Assembly: GCA_021803025.1 (NCBI GenBank)
Contig: JAJZQV010000015.1
Span: 1 to 45,206, forward strand
DNA from: Actinomycetes bacterium
GTDB lineage: Bacteria; Actinomycetota; Actinomycetes; Propionibacteriales; Propionibacteriaceae
Direction of reading: 5' to 3'
DNA: 45,206 nt
Each line of letters begins with the position of its first letter. The first letter of the stretch is position 1. Below, piece after piece: positions 32,551-41,001 of this stretch. The notes beneath the pieces are model-generated. The model did not search any database. It was not told the origin of the DNA and worked only from the letters and a program-made list of their open reading frames with translations. Both the position numbers and the translations under genes were made by a program.

Positions 32551-35500
32551 TCAGGAGAAGTTGCCTATCTCGATCCTCCGCGGAGTCCCGAACCTGTGGG
32601 CTGTCACGCACACCGCCTGCTCCCTCAGGAAGGGCAGGAGCTCGACCCGGCCAGCCCTGGTCACACGGTTGTCGTACAGCGCCATGTCCGGCGAGCCGTG
32701 GGTCGCCCTGGCGGTGGCTGCGGCGGATGCGCCCACGAGGCGTACCCGGCCCCCCTTCTCGGCGATCTGCTCCGCACGCGCGGCCCACTGGGCGTCGTCC
32801 TCGGCCCACCACGTCACGCCGGCACTGCCGAGGTACGTCTCGACGCCCCGCTCGTAGCGCCGCGCGCTCACGGACACCCGCGACCCGGCCCGCAGGCCGG
32901 CGACCACGACGCGGAGGAGGTCGACGACACGCGTCCCTTCGAACCGGACGGTGACGGGGACGGCTTGGTAGCGGAACGCGTTCTGCTCTCGGACGAGCCC
33001 TGTCACGTCGCGGACGACGCCCAGCTCCTCGGCCCACACGGTCGCGTCCGTGGCGAGAGCCTGCCGCAGCCACGCCACGTCCTCGTTGCCGACGCCGGCA
33101 CCTTGTGCCGCTGCGACCGCTGCGGCGGTGATGGCGTCGGCGCTCGAGGGGACAGCCGTTGCCGGCGCGTCGGCCCACCGCGTCAGGCCGTACAGGTAGT
33201 TCGGGCCGCCCGCCTTCCAGCCCGCGCCGACCACGGACCGCTTCCACCCCCCGAACGGCTGCCTCTGGACGATGGCGCCCGTCGTACCGCGGTTGACGTA
33301 GAGGTTGCCGGCCTCGATCCGAGCGAGCCACTGCTGGATCTCGGCGTCGTCCAGGGAGTGCAGGCCGCTGGTGAGGCCGTACGAGATCTGGTTGACGATG
33401 TCGATGGCCTCGCCGAGCGTCTTGGCCGTCATGATGCCGAGCACCGGGCCGAAGTACTCGACGAGGTGGTACTCGGAGCCCGGCTGCACGCCGAGGCGGA
33501 TCCCCGGACGCCACAGCGTCCCGGCGTCGTCGAGGCGCCGCGGCTCCACGAGCCACGACTGTCCGGGCTCGACGCTGGTCAGCGCCCGGAGCAGCTTGTC
33601 CTCCGCCGGCCCGATGAGCGGCCCGATGCGCGACGACGCCTCCCACGGCATGCCGACCGTGTACGCGCTCACCGCGTCGACGAGCTGACGCCGGAAGCGC
33701 TCGGAGGTGGCGACGGAGCCGACCAGCACGACGAGCGAGGCCGCCGAGCACTTCTGGCCCGCGTGGCCGAACGCCGAGTAGACGACGTCCTTCGCGGCAA
33801 GGTCGAGGTCGGCGCTCGGGGTCACGATGATGGCGTTCTTTCCGCTCGTCTCCGCGAGCAGCGGCAGGTCGGGACGGAACGACCGGAACAGCTCCGCGGT
33901 CTCGTACGACCCGGTGAGGATCACCCGCTCGACCCGCTCGTCGCGGATGAGCCGCTCGCCCAGCGACCGGTCGTCGAGCTGGACGCACGCGAGGGCGTCG
34001 CGGGGGACGCCGGCCTCCCAGAGGGCTTCGACCATGACCTGGGCGCTGCGGCGCGACGGGTGCGCGGGCTTGATGATGACCGGGGAGCCGGCGGCGAGGG
34101 CGGCGAGCGTCGAGCCGGCGGGGATCGCCACGGGGAAGTTCCAGGGCGGTGTGACGACGGTGAGACGGACGGGCTCGGGCCGGGCGCCGTCGACCTCGTC
34201 CAGCGCCTGGGCGGACACGGCGTAGTAGTGGGCGAAGTCGATGGCCTCGGAGACCTCCGGGTCTCCCTGCTCGAGCACCTTGCCGCACTCAGCGCCCATG
34301 ATCTCGAGCAGGTCGGCGCGGTGCGCCTCGAGAGCGTCGCCCGCGGCGTGCAGGATGCGGGCGCGCCCGTCGGCGCCGAGGTCGCGCCACGCGGCACCGG
34401 CCGCGACCGTACGGGCCAGGAGTGCGCCGAGGTCGTCGGCGGAAGCCACGTGCGTGATGGCCGTGCCCAGGGTGGACGTCTGCATGCGTGCCCGGATCCC
34501 GTCGGCCCACGCACGGTTCGCTGCGATCGCCGGGTCGCTGTCGGGGGTGTTCTCGAAGGGGCGACGTACGGGCTGGCGCGCGGCCGGGACCGGGGTGGGC
34601 GGCTGGGTGCGGTCCTGCACACGGTTCGGGGTCGGCACGGTCGTCGGCATCTCCGCGACGGAGGCGAGGAACCGGTCGCGCTCACGGGCGAACATCGCGG
34701 GGTCGTCGAGGTCGAAGACCGCGGACATGAAGTTCTCGCTCGACGCGCCCTCCTCGAGGCGGCGGATGAGGTAGGCGATCGCGACGTCGAACTCGTCCGG
34801 GTGGACGACGGGCGTGTAGAGCAGGATCGAGCCGGCGTCGCGGCGGACGACCTCCGCCTGTGCCGACGCCATGCCGAGGAGCATCTCGACGTCGACGGCC
34901 TCGGTGACCCCCCGCTGGCGCGCCAGGAGCATGGCGAGCGCGACGTCGAACAGGTTGTGGCCGGCGACCCCCACCCGTACGGCGCGCGTGTGCTCGGGAC
35001 GCAGCGCGTAGTCGAGGACGGCTTTGTACGAGGCATCCGTGGCCCGCTTCGATCCCCAGGTCGCCAGCGGCCAGCCGTGGATCTCGGCGTCGACGTTCTC
35101 CATGGGCAGGTTCGCGCCCTTGACGACCCGCACCTTGATCGGCGCGCCGCCGGAGACCACACGCTCAGCCGCCCACTCCTGCAGGCGGATCATCGCGCCG
35201 AGGGCGTCCGGCAGGTACGTCTGGAGCACGATCCCGGCGGAGTAGTGGCGGAGCTCCGGCCGCTCGAGCAGCGTCGTGAAGACGGCGATCGTGAGGTCGA
35301 GGTCCTTGTACTCCTCCATGTCGAGGTTGATGAACGTGGCCGGGGTCGTGGTCGCGGCGAGCTCGTACAGGGGCGCGAGCGCCTCGACGGCGTCCGCCAC
35401 CGCCGCGTTGAACGCCCACGGCGTGTGCGGGGCGACGACGGCCGACACCTTCACGGAGACGTAGTCGACGTCGTCGCGGGCGATGAGCGCCCGCGTCCCG

Positions 35501-36018
35501 GCGAGACGCTTCGCGGCCTCACCCTCCCCGAGGATCGCCTCGCCGAGGAGGTTGAGGTTGAGCTGCACCGACCCGTCGGCCTTGAGCTTCGTGATCGCGC
35601 CGCCGAGGCGCGCGTCGCTCGCGTCGATGATGAGGTGGCGCACCAGGTGGCGCAGCACGCGACGGGCGGCGGGGATGACGAGCCGGGGTGTCACGGGTCC
35701 CAGGGCGGCTCCGACGCGGAACAGGGCCCGCATCGGCAGCGGCAGGAACCGAGGCATGATCGGCAACAGCTCGCGCAGCGCACGGCCTGCGACGTGCAGG
35801 TCCTCGGGCCGCACGACGCGGTCGACGAAGCCCACGGTGAAGTCGAGGCCGTTCGGGTCGCGAAGGACGTCGGCGAGGAGCTTCGCCGAGGAGTCGGGTT
35901 CGATGTCGCGGCTTGCCGCGAGCCAGGTCCGTACCTGCTCGACCGCCGCATCGGCGAGGCCCGCGACCTCGTCGGTGGCCGGGACGTAGGGAGCCGTCCG
36001 CTCGGCGTGTGTGGTCAT
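32551..36018 (-). CDS. putA: Bifunctional proline dehydrogenase / glutamate-semialdehyde dehydrogenase
   Basis: An 1155-aa PutA converting proline to glutamate. The FAD-dependent proline dehydrogenase domain occupies about residues 100-450 (VSVKVSAVVAPH, INLDMEEYKDLDLT, GIVLQTYLPDA, VRVVKGANLPMENV, RVGVAGHNLFD). The aldehyde dehydrogenase domain covers about 520-1000 with PWNFPVAIPAGS, ILTGSYETAELF, LLAETSGKNAIIV (catalytic glutamate) and GHAGQKCSAASLVV (catalytic cysteine about 757). About 150 further residues form an Arg-rich C-terminal region. It lacks the DNA-binding domain of enteric PutA. GGAAGG is 7-8 nt before the ATG. The divergent LysR gene is the obvious regulator candidate. Confidence 0.95.
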   Translation of the reverse strand: MTTHAERTAPYVPATDEVAGLADAAVEQVRTWLAASRDIEPDSSAKLLADVLRDPNGLDFTVGFVDRVVRPEDLHVAGRALRELLPIMPRFLPLPMRALFRVGAALGPVTPRLVIPAARRVLRHLVRHLIIDASDARLGGAITKLKADGSVQLNLNLLGEAILGEGEAAKRLAGTRALIARDDVDYVSVKVSAVVAPHTPWAFNAAVADAVEALAPLYELAATTTPATFINLDMEEYKDLDLTIAVFTTLLERPELRHYSAGIVLQTYLPDALGAMIRLQEWAAERVVSGGAPIKVRVVKGANLPMENVDAEIHGWPLATWGSKRATDASYKAVLDYALRPEHTRAVRVGVAGHNLFDVALAMLLARQRGVTEAVDVEMLLGMASAQAEVVRRDAGSILLYTPVVHPDEFDVAIAYLIRRLEEGASSENFMSAVFDLDDPAMFARERDRFLASVAEMPTTVPTPNRVQDRTQPPTPVPAARQPVRRPFENTPDSDPAIAANRAWADGIRARMQTSTLGTAITHVASADDLGALLARTVAAGAAWRDLGADGRARILHAAGDALEAHRADLLEIMGAECGKVLEQGDPEVSEAIDFAHYYAVSAQALDEVDGARPEPVRLTVVTPPWNFPVAIPAGSTLAALAAGSPVIIKPAHPSRRSAQVMVEALWEAGVPRDALACVQLDDRSLGERLIRDERVERVILTGSYETAELFRSFRPDLPLLAETSGKNAIIVTPSADLDLAAKDVVYSAFGHAGQKCSAASLVVLVGSVATSERFRRQLVDAVSAYTVGMPWEASSRIGPLIGPAEDKLLRALTSVEPGQSWLVEPRRLDDAGTLWRPGIRLGVQPGSEYHLVEYFGPVLGIMTAKTLGEAIDIVNQISYGLTSGLHSLDDAEIQQWLARIEAGNLYVNRGTTGAIVQRQPFGGWKRSVVGAGWKAGGPNYLYGLTRWADAPATAVPSSADAITAAAVAAAQGAGVGNEDVAWLRQALATDATVWAEELGVVRDVTGLVREQNAFRYQAVPVTVRFEGTRVVDLLRVVVAGLRAGSRVSVSARRYERGVETYLGSAGVTWWAEDDAQWAARAEQIAEKGGRVRLVGASAAATARATHGSPDMALYDNRVTRAGRVELLPFLREQAVCVTAHRFGTPRRIEIGNFS

Positions 36019-36136
36019 GGCGATGCCTTCCGTCGGCGACTCCTCCCAGTCTCCCCTCGACGATCATTCGAGAAAAGCGAGCAATCATGACGGGTAATGT
36101 TCGTCAACAACGGCTGGTGTGATCGAGAGGTGGGCG
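36019..36136. promoter_or_regulatory. Divergent putA/lysR control region
   Basis: This 118-nt spacer is clearly AT-richer than the flanking genes around 36060-36120, with a repeated ATCAT (36062 and 36082 areas) and a minus-strand TTGACG near 36110. No unambiguous T-N11-A LysR site or complete -35/-10 pair can be fixed by eye. Confidence 0.4.
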
Positions 36137-37027
36137 ATGTACGAGCTGAGGCGGCTGCGGCTGCTCCACGAGCTCTCGCTGCGGGGCACGCTGGCGGCGG
36201 TGGCCGATGCCCTCTCGTACAGCCCGTCGACGATCTCGTCGCAGCTCTCCGTGCTCGAGCGGGAGGCCGGTGTTCCCCTGCTGGAGCCGGACGGGCGCCG
36301 CGTGCGGCTCACACCCGCCGGCCAGGTACTGGCCGCACACGCCGCCCGGGTCCTCGCTCTCGAGGAGTCCGTGCGTGCCGAGCTCGCCGCCGTGCGTCCG
36401 GGCCTCGCGACGGTACGGCTCGCGGTGATCCAGTCCGTGGCGCAGTCGATCGTGCCGCGCGCGCTCACGCTCCTGAGGGAGCGCGAGCCAGGGCTGCGCG
36501 TCGAGATCGCCCAGGTGCCTCCGGAGGAGGGCCTGTTCGAGCTCACCGCACGGACGTTCGACCTCGTGGTGGCCGAGCAGTATCCCGGCCATACGCGGGC
36601 GCACGCCGAGGGAATCGAGCGTCACCCGCTCGGTGCGGACCCGATCCGTCTCGCGCTGTCTCGGGACGACCCGGCGCGTCAGCTGGGCGACCTTCGCGAC
36701 AGGGCCTGGGTACTCGAGCCCGCCGGCACGGCCGCGCGGGCGTGGGCCGTGCAGCAGTGCCGGGCTGCGGGCTTCGAGCCGGACGTCAGGTACGAGCTCG
36801 CCGACCTGACGAGCCACGTACGCCTGGTCGCGGCGGGTCATGCCGTCGGGCTGATCCCCGACCTGGTGTGGGCCGGACAGCCGCCGCCGGTACGGCTGCT
36901 GCCCCTGCCCGGTGAGAACGTCCGCGACCTGTTCCTCGCCACCCGTACCTCCTCAGCGGGTCGTACGGACCTCGCCGCCGTCGGCCGGGCGCTGTCCGAC
37001 GCACTCGCCGAGCTGGGCCGCCAATAG
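36137..37027 (+). CDS. LysR-family regulator divergent from putA
   Basis: A 296-aa LysR-type regulator. The N-terminal winged HTH reads LRLLHELSLRGTLAAVADAL and SYSPSTISSQLSVLEREAG (about residues 6-45). The co-inducer domain covers about 88-290, with RLAVIQSVAQSIVPRAL at its start and AAGHAVGLIPDLVW near the end. ATG at 36137 has GAGAGG 6 nt upstream; a GTG at 36119 is less likely. The gene is divergent from putA with a 118-nt AT-rich spacer, the usual LysR arrangement, so it probably controls proline use. The identity of the inducer is inferred only from context. Confidence 0.87.
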   Translation: MYELRRLRLLHELSLRGTLAAVADALSYSPSTISSQLSVLEREAGVPLLEPDGRRVRLTPAGQVLAAHAARVLALEESVRAELAAVRPGLATVRLAVIQSVAQSIVPRALTLLREREPGLRVEIAQVPPEEGLFELTARTFDLVVAEQYPGHTRAHAEGIERHPLGADPIRLALSRDDPARQLGDLRDRAWVLEPAGTAARAWAVQQCRAAGFEPDVRYELADLTSHVRLVAAGHAVGLIPDLVWAGQPPPVRLLPLPGENVRDLFLATRTSSAGRTDLAAVGRALSDALAELGRQ

Positions 37028-37107
37028 CGGTCGTCGCGGCGGCACGCGGCAGCTGACGGCTCGCGTGTCAGCCGGACCTCGCGAGCGACGAGCAATGGCC
37101 GGGGTCC

Positions 37108-38268
37108 TCACTCGGTGCGGCGGGCGCCACCGGCGGGTGTGGCGAGGAAGAACGCGGGCTTGCGGAACCCCTTGCGCTCGTACGAGGCGAGGATCGCCTT
37201 CTCGACGCCGGGTACCAGGCGCTCGGGCACGAGCGCGATCGCTGAGCCGCCGAAGCCGCCGCCCGTCATCCTGGCTCCGAGGGCGCCCGCCTCGAGCGCC
37301 GCGTCGACCGCGGCGTCGAGCTCCTCGCACGAGACCTCGAAGTCGTCGCGCAGCGACAGGTGCGACGCGGTGAACAGCAGGCCCACCTCGGCCAGCTCGC
37401 CGGCCTCGAGCGCCTCGACGGTGTCCCGTACGCGCTGGATCTCCGAGACGACGTGCTGGACGCGGGTGAACAGCTCGGGATCGTGCTCGAGCTTGTGGAG
37501 CGTCTGTCCGAGGTGGGAGTACGGGACGTCGCGGAGGCTGGCGACGCCGAGCAGGGCTGCTGCCCGCTCGCAGGCCGCGCGGCGCTTCCCGTACTGGCCG
37601 TCGCTGTTCGCGTGCTCGGCCTTCGTGTCGATGACGAGGAGCACGAGGCCATGCCTGGTGAGCTCGAACGGGATCTGGGAGACATGGCCGTTGCGGCAGT
37701 CGAGCAGGATGGCGTGGCCCTCGGTGCAGCGCAGGCTCGCCGCCTGGTCCATGCCGCCGGTCGGTGCCTCGGCGATGACGTTCTCGGCCTTCTGGCACAG
37801 GGAGGCGAGCGTCGCGCGGGTCGAGTCGTCGGCGAGGAGGCCCAGCCCGAAGAGGTCGCTGGCGGCGGCGGCGACCGCGCCCTCGAGAGCGGCCGAGCTC
37901 GATAGACCGGCACCGATCGGTACGGTCGAGTCGATCGCGATGTCGAGCCCGCCCACGAGGTAGCCCGCCTCGCGGAGCGCCCACAGCACGCCGGCCGCGT
38001 AGCGGCCCCAGCTCTCGGGGACGCCGGGTGCGATGTCGTGCAGCGCGACCTCGACGACGTCGCCCCCCGCGGTCGAGGTGAGCCGCAGCATCCCGTCGGC
38101 CCGGCGTCGCGCGGCCGCGTACGTGCGCTGGGGCAGTGCGATCGGCAGGACGAGGCCGTTGTTGTAGTCGGTGTGCTCACCGATGAGGTTGACGCGGCCA
38201 GGCGACTCCCAGACGCCTTCGGGCTCCTCGCCGAAGACGGTGCGGAACTGGTCGGTGACAGTGCTCAT
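37108..38268 (-). CDS. galK: Galactokinase
   Basis: A 386-aa GHMP-family kinase phosphorylating galactose at C1 (Leloir pathway). Signatures are GRVNLIGEHTDYNNG (galactokinase signature, about residues 25-39), the ATP-binding GHMP motif PIGAGLSSSAALE (about 118), GGMDQAAS with the catalytic aspartate, and MTGGGFGGSAIAL near the C-terminus. ATG at 38268 is preceded by GAAGGGG. The frame is open further upstream, but the family start fits ATG. It is convergent with the lysR gene and divergent from the uridylyltransferase gene. galT and galE are not in the window; the neighbouring UDP-sugar enzyme is a plausible partner. Confidence 0.96.
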   Translation of the reverse strand: MSTVTDQFRTVFGEEPEGVWESPGRVNLIGEHTDYNNGLVLPIALPQRTYAAARRRADGMLRLTSTAGGDVVEVALHDIAPGVPESWGRYAAGVLWALREAGYLVGGLDIAIDSTVPIGAGLSSSAALEGAVAAAASDLFGLGLLADDSTRATLASLCQKAENVIAEAPTGGMDQAASLRCTEGHAILLDCRNGHVSQIPFELTRHGLVLLVIDTKAEHANSDGQYGKRRAACERAAALLGVASLRDVPYSHLGQTLHKLEHDPELFTRVQHVVSEIQRVRDTVEALEAGELAEVGLLFTASHLSLRDDFEVSCEELDAAVDAALEAGALGARMTGGGFGGSAIALVPERLVPGVEKAILASYERKGFRKPAFFLATPAGGARRTE

Positions 38269-38410
38269 CGGGGCCCCTTCGCTCTCGTTGTCGTCACTGT
38301 ACGGGGAGGGGCTCCCGCTCACCGACGCCGACCCGATTCGCGCGCTGGATGCCTGAAGCGCCGCCGTTCCGCCCTCTGTGGACGGTCCAGCGCACACGTC
38401 GCGTCGGAAC

Positions 38411-38416
38411 TAGAGT
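38411..38416 (+). promoter_or_regulatory. -10 element of the UDPGP-family gene (leaderless start)
   Basis: TAGAGT is followed by exactly 6 nt and the ATG at 38423; no ribosome-binding site is present. Confidence 0.55.
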
Positions 38417-38422
38417 CTGGCC

Positions 38423-39784
38423 ATGACCGATGGACTCGCCCTGGCCACGGAGAAGATGCGCGCGGCGGGGGTGACCGATACCGCGGTTGCGATCTTCGCC
38501 GACTACTACGCCCAGCTCGTCGCCGGAACGACAGGCCTCGTGAGCGAGGAGTCGATCATGCCGGTCGGCGAGGTGGCCCGCTACGAGGATGCTGAGCCCA
38601 CGCGGGAGGATGTCGACGCGTTCGGCCGTACGGTGATGATCCGGCTGAACGGCGGGCTCGGGACGTCGATGGGGCTGAGCGCCGCGAAGACCCTCCTGCC
38701 TGTACGGGACGGGCTGACCTTCCTCGACCTCATCGCCCGTCAGGTGCTGGCGGCCCGCGCCAGGTACGGGGTCCGGCTGCCGCTGCTGTTCCTCCACTCG
38801 TTCAACACCCGTGACGACTGCCTTGCCGCGCTCCGCGCGTACCCGGACCTGGCCGTCGACGGGCTGCCGCTCGACATGGTCCAGTCCCAGGAGCCGAAGC
38901 TGCGGGCCGACGACCTCACGCCGGTGTCGTGGCCCGCGGACCCGCGCCTCGAGTGGTGCCCGCCCGGACACGGCGACATCTATCCGACATTGCTGGACTC
39001 GGGCGTCCTCGACGCGCTGATCGACGCCGGGTTCCGGTACGCGAACGTGTCGAACTCCGACAACCTTGGCGCCTCGCCGAGCCCGGTGCTCGCCGGCTGG
39101 TTCGCCCGGAGCGGTGCGCCGTTCGCGGCCGAGATCACGCCGCGTACGCCCATGGACGTCAAGGGCGGCCATCTCGCGCGGCGCCGGTCCGACGGTCGCC
39201 TGATCCTGCGCGAGTCGGCGCAGACGACGCCGGAGGACATGCGGTACTTCACGGACCCGTCGATCCACCCGTACGCGTCGACGAACAACCTGTGGTTCGA
39301 CCTGCGGATCCTGCGCGACGTGCTGACCGAGCGCGGGGGAGTGCTGGGGCTGCCGATCATCCGGAACACGAAGACCGTCGACCCGAAGGACCCGACCAGC
39401 CCCGAGGTGGTCCAGATCGAGTCGGCCATGGGGGCGGCGATCGAGGTCTTCGAGGGTGCGACCGCCATCGTCGTGCCGCGAAGCCGGTTCCTGCCGGTGA
39501 AGACGACGAACGAGCTCGTCCTGCTGCGCAGCGACGTGTACGAGTGGGGAGACGACGACGTGCCGCGCGCCACGGTGAACACCTTGCCGGTTGTGACGCT
39601 CTCCGGCTCGTACAAGAAGATCGGCGACCTCGAAGCCCGCATGCCGTCTCCGCTGGGGCTGCGGGAGGCGAGGTCGCTCTCCGTGACGGGGGACTGGACG
39701 TTCGGTGCGGGCGTGACAGTCGTCGGCGAGGTCACGCTCGGAGACGAAGGTGGCCACGTACCGGACGGAACCCGCTTGACGTAG
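38423..39784 (+). CDS. UTP--glucose-1-phosphate uridylyltransferase, UDPGP family
   Basis: A 453-aa nucleotidyltransferase of the eukaryote-like UDPGP (UGP2/UAP-type) family rather than the usual bacterial GalU. The nucleotide-binding loop RLNGGLGTSMGLSAAKTLL lies near residues 73-91; LEWCPPGHGDIYPTL (about 173) and NVSNSDNLGA (about 210) surround the metal and sugar site, and the FLPVKTTNELVLL segment follows. It would make UDP-glucose (or UDP-galactose) from UTP and the sugar 1-phosphate. Divergence from galK suggests a joint role in galactose use. A -10 box 6 nt before the ATG indicates leaderless transcription. Confidence 0.88.
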   Translation: MTDGLALATEKMRAAGVTDTAVAIFADYYAQLVAGTTGLVSEESIMPVGEVARYEDAEPTREDVDAFGRTVMIRLNGGLGTSMGLSAAKTLLPVRDGLTFLDLIARQVLAARARYGVRLPLLFLHSFNTRDDCLAALRAYPDLAVDGLPLDMVQSQEPKLRADDLTPVSWPADPRLEWCPPGHGDIYPTLLDSGVLDALIDAGFRYANVSNSDNLGASPSPVLAGWFARSGAPFAAEITPRTPMDVKGGHLARRRSDGRLILRESAQTTPEDMRYFTDPSIHPYASTNNLWFDLRILRDVLTERGGVLGLPIIRNTKTVDPKDPTSPEVVQIESAMGAAIEVFEGATAIVVPRSRFLPVKTTNELVLLRSDVYEWGDDDVPRATVNTLPVVTLSGSYKKIGDLEARMPSPLGLREARSLSVTGDWTFGAGVTVVGEVTLGDEGGHVPDGTRLT

Positions 39785-39789
39785 AGCCG

Positions 39790-39951
39790 TCCTCCGAAAC
39801 GGTCGTCATTCCGGGGCTTCCGCCGCGCCGCGCCGGCGCGTCCTCCGAAGTTGTCGTCAAACCAGGTGTGGCGGTGCCTCATGGCGACACGTTCGGAGCA
39901 CGCCTCTCGGTCGATTGGTCATCTGGCCGGAATGGCGACGACTTCGGAGGA
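39790..39951. repeat. Four mirror-arranged copies of a short repeat
   Basis: The core CTCCGAA-N3-GTCGYCAW occurs four times: plus strand from 39790 and 39841, minus strand from 39900 and 39951. Like-oriented copies are exactly 51 nt apart on both sides, so the unit pair is mirrored about a centre near 39870. Outer copies match over 25 nt (21 identical). The 51-nt period could reflect a 17-codon repeat from a lost reading frame, or a binding-site array. It fills the gap between the UDPGP-family gene and tRNA-Leu. Confidence 0.75.
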
Positions 39952-40032
39952 TCGTCACCGTCACCCGGCCGGTCCGGCCCTGAGCAGGCTGTCCCACGCA
40001 GTTGTCCCGCGGGGCTGTGGTAACCTCTTCTG

Positions 40033-40052
40033 GCTGCCGGGAGACCGGCAGC
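40033..40052 (+). other. GNRA-capped hairpin in the tRNA-Leu leader
   Basis: GCTGCCGG (40033-40040) pairs perfectly with CCGGCAGC (40045-40052) around a GAGA loop, ending 3 nt before the tRNA. A possible -10 (TAACCT, 40021-40026) would start transcription right at the hairpin, making it the 5' leader of the precursor tRNA. Confidence 0.6.
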
Positions 40053-40055
40053 ATT

Positions 40056-40138
40056 GCGCGAGTGGCGGAATGGCAGACGCGCTGGCTTCAGGTGCCAGTG
40101 CCCGCAAGGGCGTGGAGGTTCAACTCCTCTCTCGCGCA
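40056..40138 (+). tRNA. tRNA-Leu (anticodon CAG)
   Basis: The 83-nt type II tRNA has acceptor GCGCGAG/CTCGCGC, anticodon stem CTGGC/GCCAG with loop TTCAGGT (anticodon CAG, reading CUG), a long variable arm around GTGCCCGCAAGGGCGT, a T arm with TTCAACT, and discriminator A. CCA is not encoded. It lies beside recombinase remnants and is a likely attachment site. Confidence 0.95.
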
Positions 40139-40179
40139 CAGTGATGTATGGCTTGCTGACTACGGCAAATCCCTTCTGA

Positions 40180-40197
40180 CAAGGACTTTAGTCCTTG
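40180..40197 (+). terminator. Hairpin downstream of tRNA-Leu
   Basis: CAAGGAC (40180-40186) pairs with GTCCTTG (40191-40197) around TTTA. It lies about 40 nt after the tRNA 3' end and is a plausible terminator, though no long T-run follows. Confidence 0.5.
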
Positions 40198-40363
40198 GCG
40201 GTTGTGGACCCCTGTGGACACAAGTGGCCCTGAGTGGCCATTCATTCCCAACGTATTCCCCACGGAACTGCTCGCGTAGGGAACTGCGTGCCCGCAGCGC
40301 CGGTCTCCGATGTCCACGGGTCAGGCTTGTCGCCCGTTACGGACGGTGACGGGAGGGCGCATC

Positions 40364-40555
40364 ATGGGTAGACCACGAGCCAAGGTCAAGCGCGGCTTCG
40401 GTGAGGTCGGCCAGCTGCCGAGCGGGCGGTACCGGGCGCGCTACACCGGCCCCGACGGCAGCCGGCATAGCGCTCCGATCACCTTCGTCGCCCGGATCGA
40501 CGCCGAGGCGTGGCTGGTTGAGCAGGAGCGGTTGATCAGCCGCGGCGAGTGCGGC
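40364..40555 (+). pseudogene. Tyrosine recombinase (integrase) N-terminal fragment
   Basis: From ATG at 40364 (GGGAGG 7 nt upstream) the product reads MGRPRAKVKRGFGEVGQLP then SGRYRARYTGPDGSRHSAP and AEAWLVEQERLISRGE, the arm-binding N-terminus of actinophage/ICE-type tyrosine recombinases. Similarity stops after about 63 codons. The frame runs on to 40807 only as antisense of an inverted integrase piece. It starts about 225 nt from the tRNA-Leu 3' end, the usual place for int beside its attachment site. The direct repeats of TGTGGAC between them (about 40204-40220) could be arm-type sites. Confidence 0.7.
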
Positions 40556-40565
40556 CGTCGACACG

Positions 40566-40925
40566 TCAAGCCTGCGAGGCGTCTTTTCGGTTGGGTGAGT
40601 AGGCCGCCGTGGCTGCGTGCCCGGTCGTGGCGGATCGTGGTGGACAGTGCCGACCGGCGATCTGGAAATCGCGTGGGTCGACCCCGGTCTCCAGCATCGT
40701 GGCCACGAACGTGTGGTGCAGCATGTGCGGTTGCCGGTGGCTTGTCCGATGGAGCGGGCGACGGCGGGTGGGAGCGAGGTGAGGACGATCTTGCCGCCGA
40801 ACCTTGAGGACCCGCTGACAGTGCTCTGCGCCCAGGTCCTCGATGTTCGCGCCGGAGGCCTGGAAGCTCCGCAAGCTCAACAATCCGGGCATGGCGAGCA
40901 GGAACGGGCTCGCTGTGGTCGCCTT
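40566..40925 (-). pseudogene. Tyrosine recombinase catalytic-domain remnant, inverted and frameshifted
   Basis: The minus strand carries the core-binding to catalytic part of a tyrosine recombinase in three frames. LLAMPGLLSLRSFQASGANI and EDLGAEHCQRVLKV (40840-40920) are followed, after a frameshift, by GGKIVLTSLPPAVARSIGQA. After a second shift come HMLHHTFVATMLETGVDPRD and FQIAGRHCPPR, ending at a stop at 40566. The HxxRH box has become HMLHH, losing the catalytic arginine. The stop lies about 10 nt from the end of the plus-strand N-terminal fragment, so the two pieces abut head to tail in opposite orientation. This fits inversion of the distal part of one int gene. Confidence 0.65.
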
Positions 40926-41001
40926 GTTGGCAACGCCGACGACGCTGCCTGCGATCGACCCGCAACGCGCGCTGACGGCCCTGACGAGGGACAGGCCGCC
41001 A

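Noticed and set aside
31513-36090. A 1525-codon plus-strand open frame
   Set aside because: It is antisense to putA and its neighbours, contains no recognisable domain, and is rich in Arg/Gly/Asp-type residues typical of a shadow frame in very high-GC DNA.
39790-39951. CRISPR array
   Set aside because: Only four copies, in two orientations, with diverged repeats and no cas genes.
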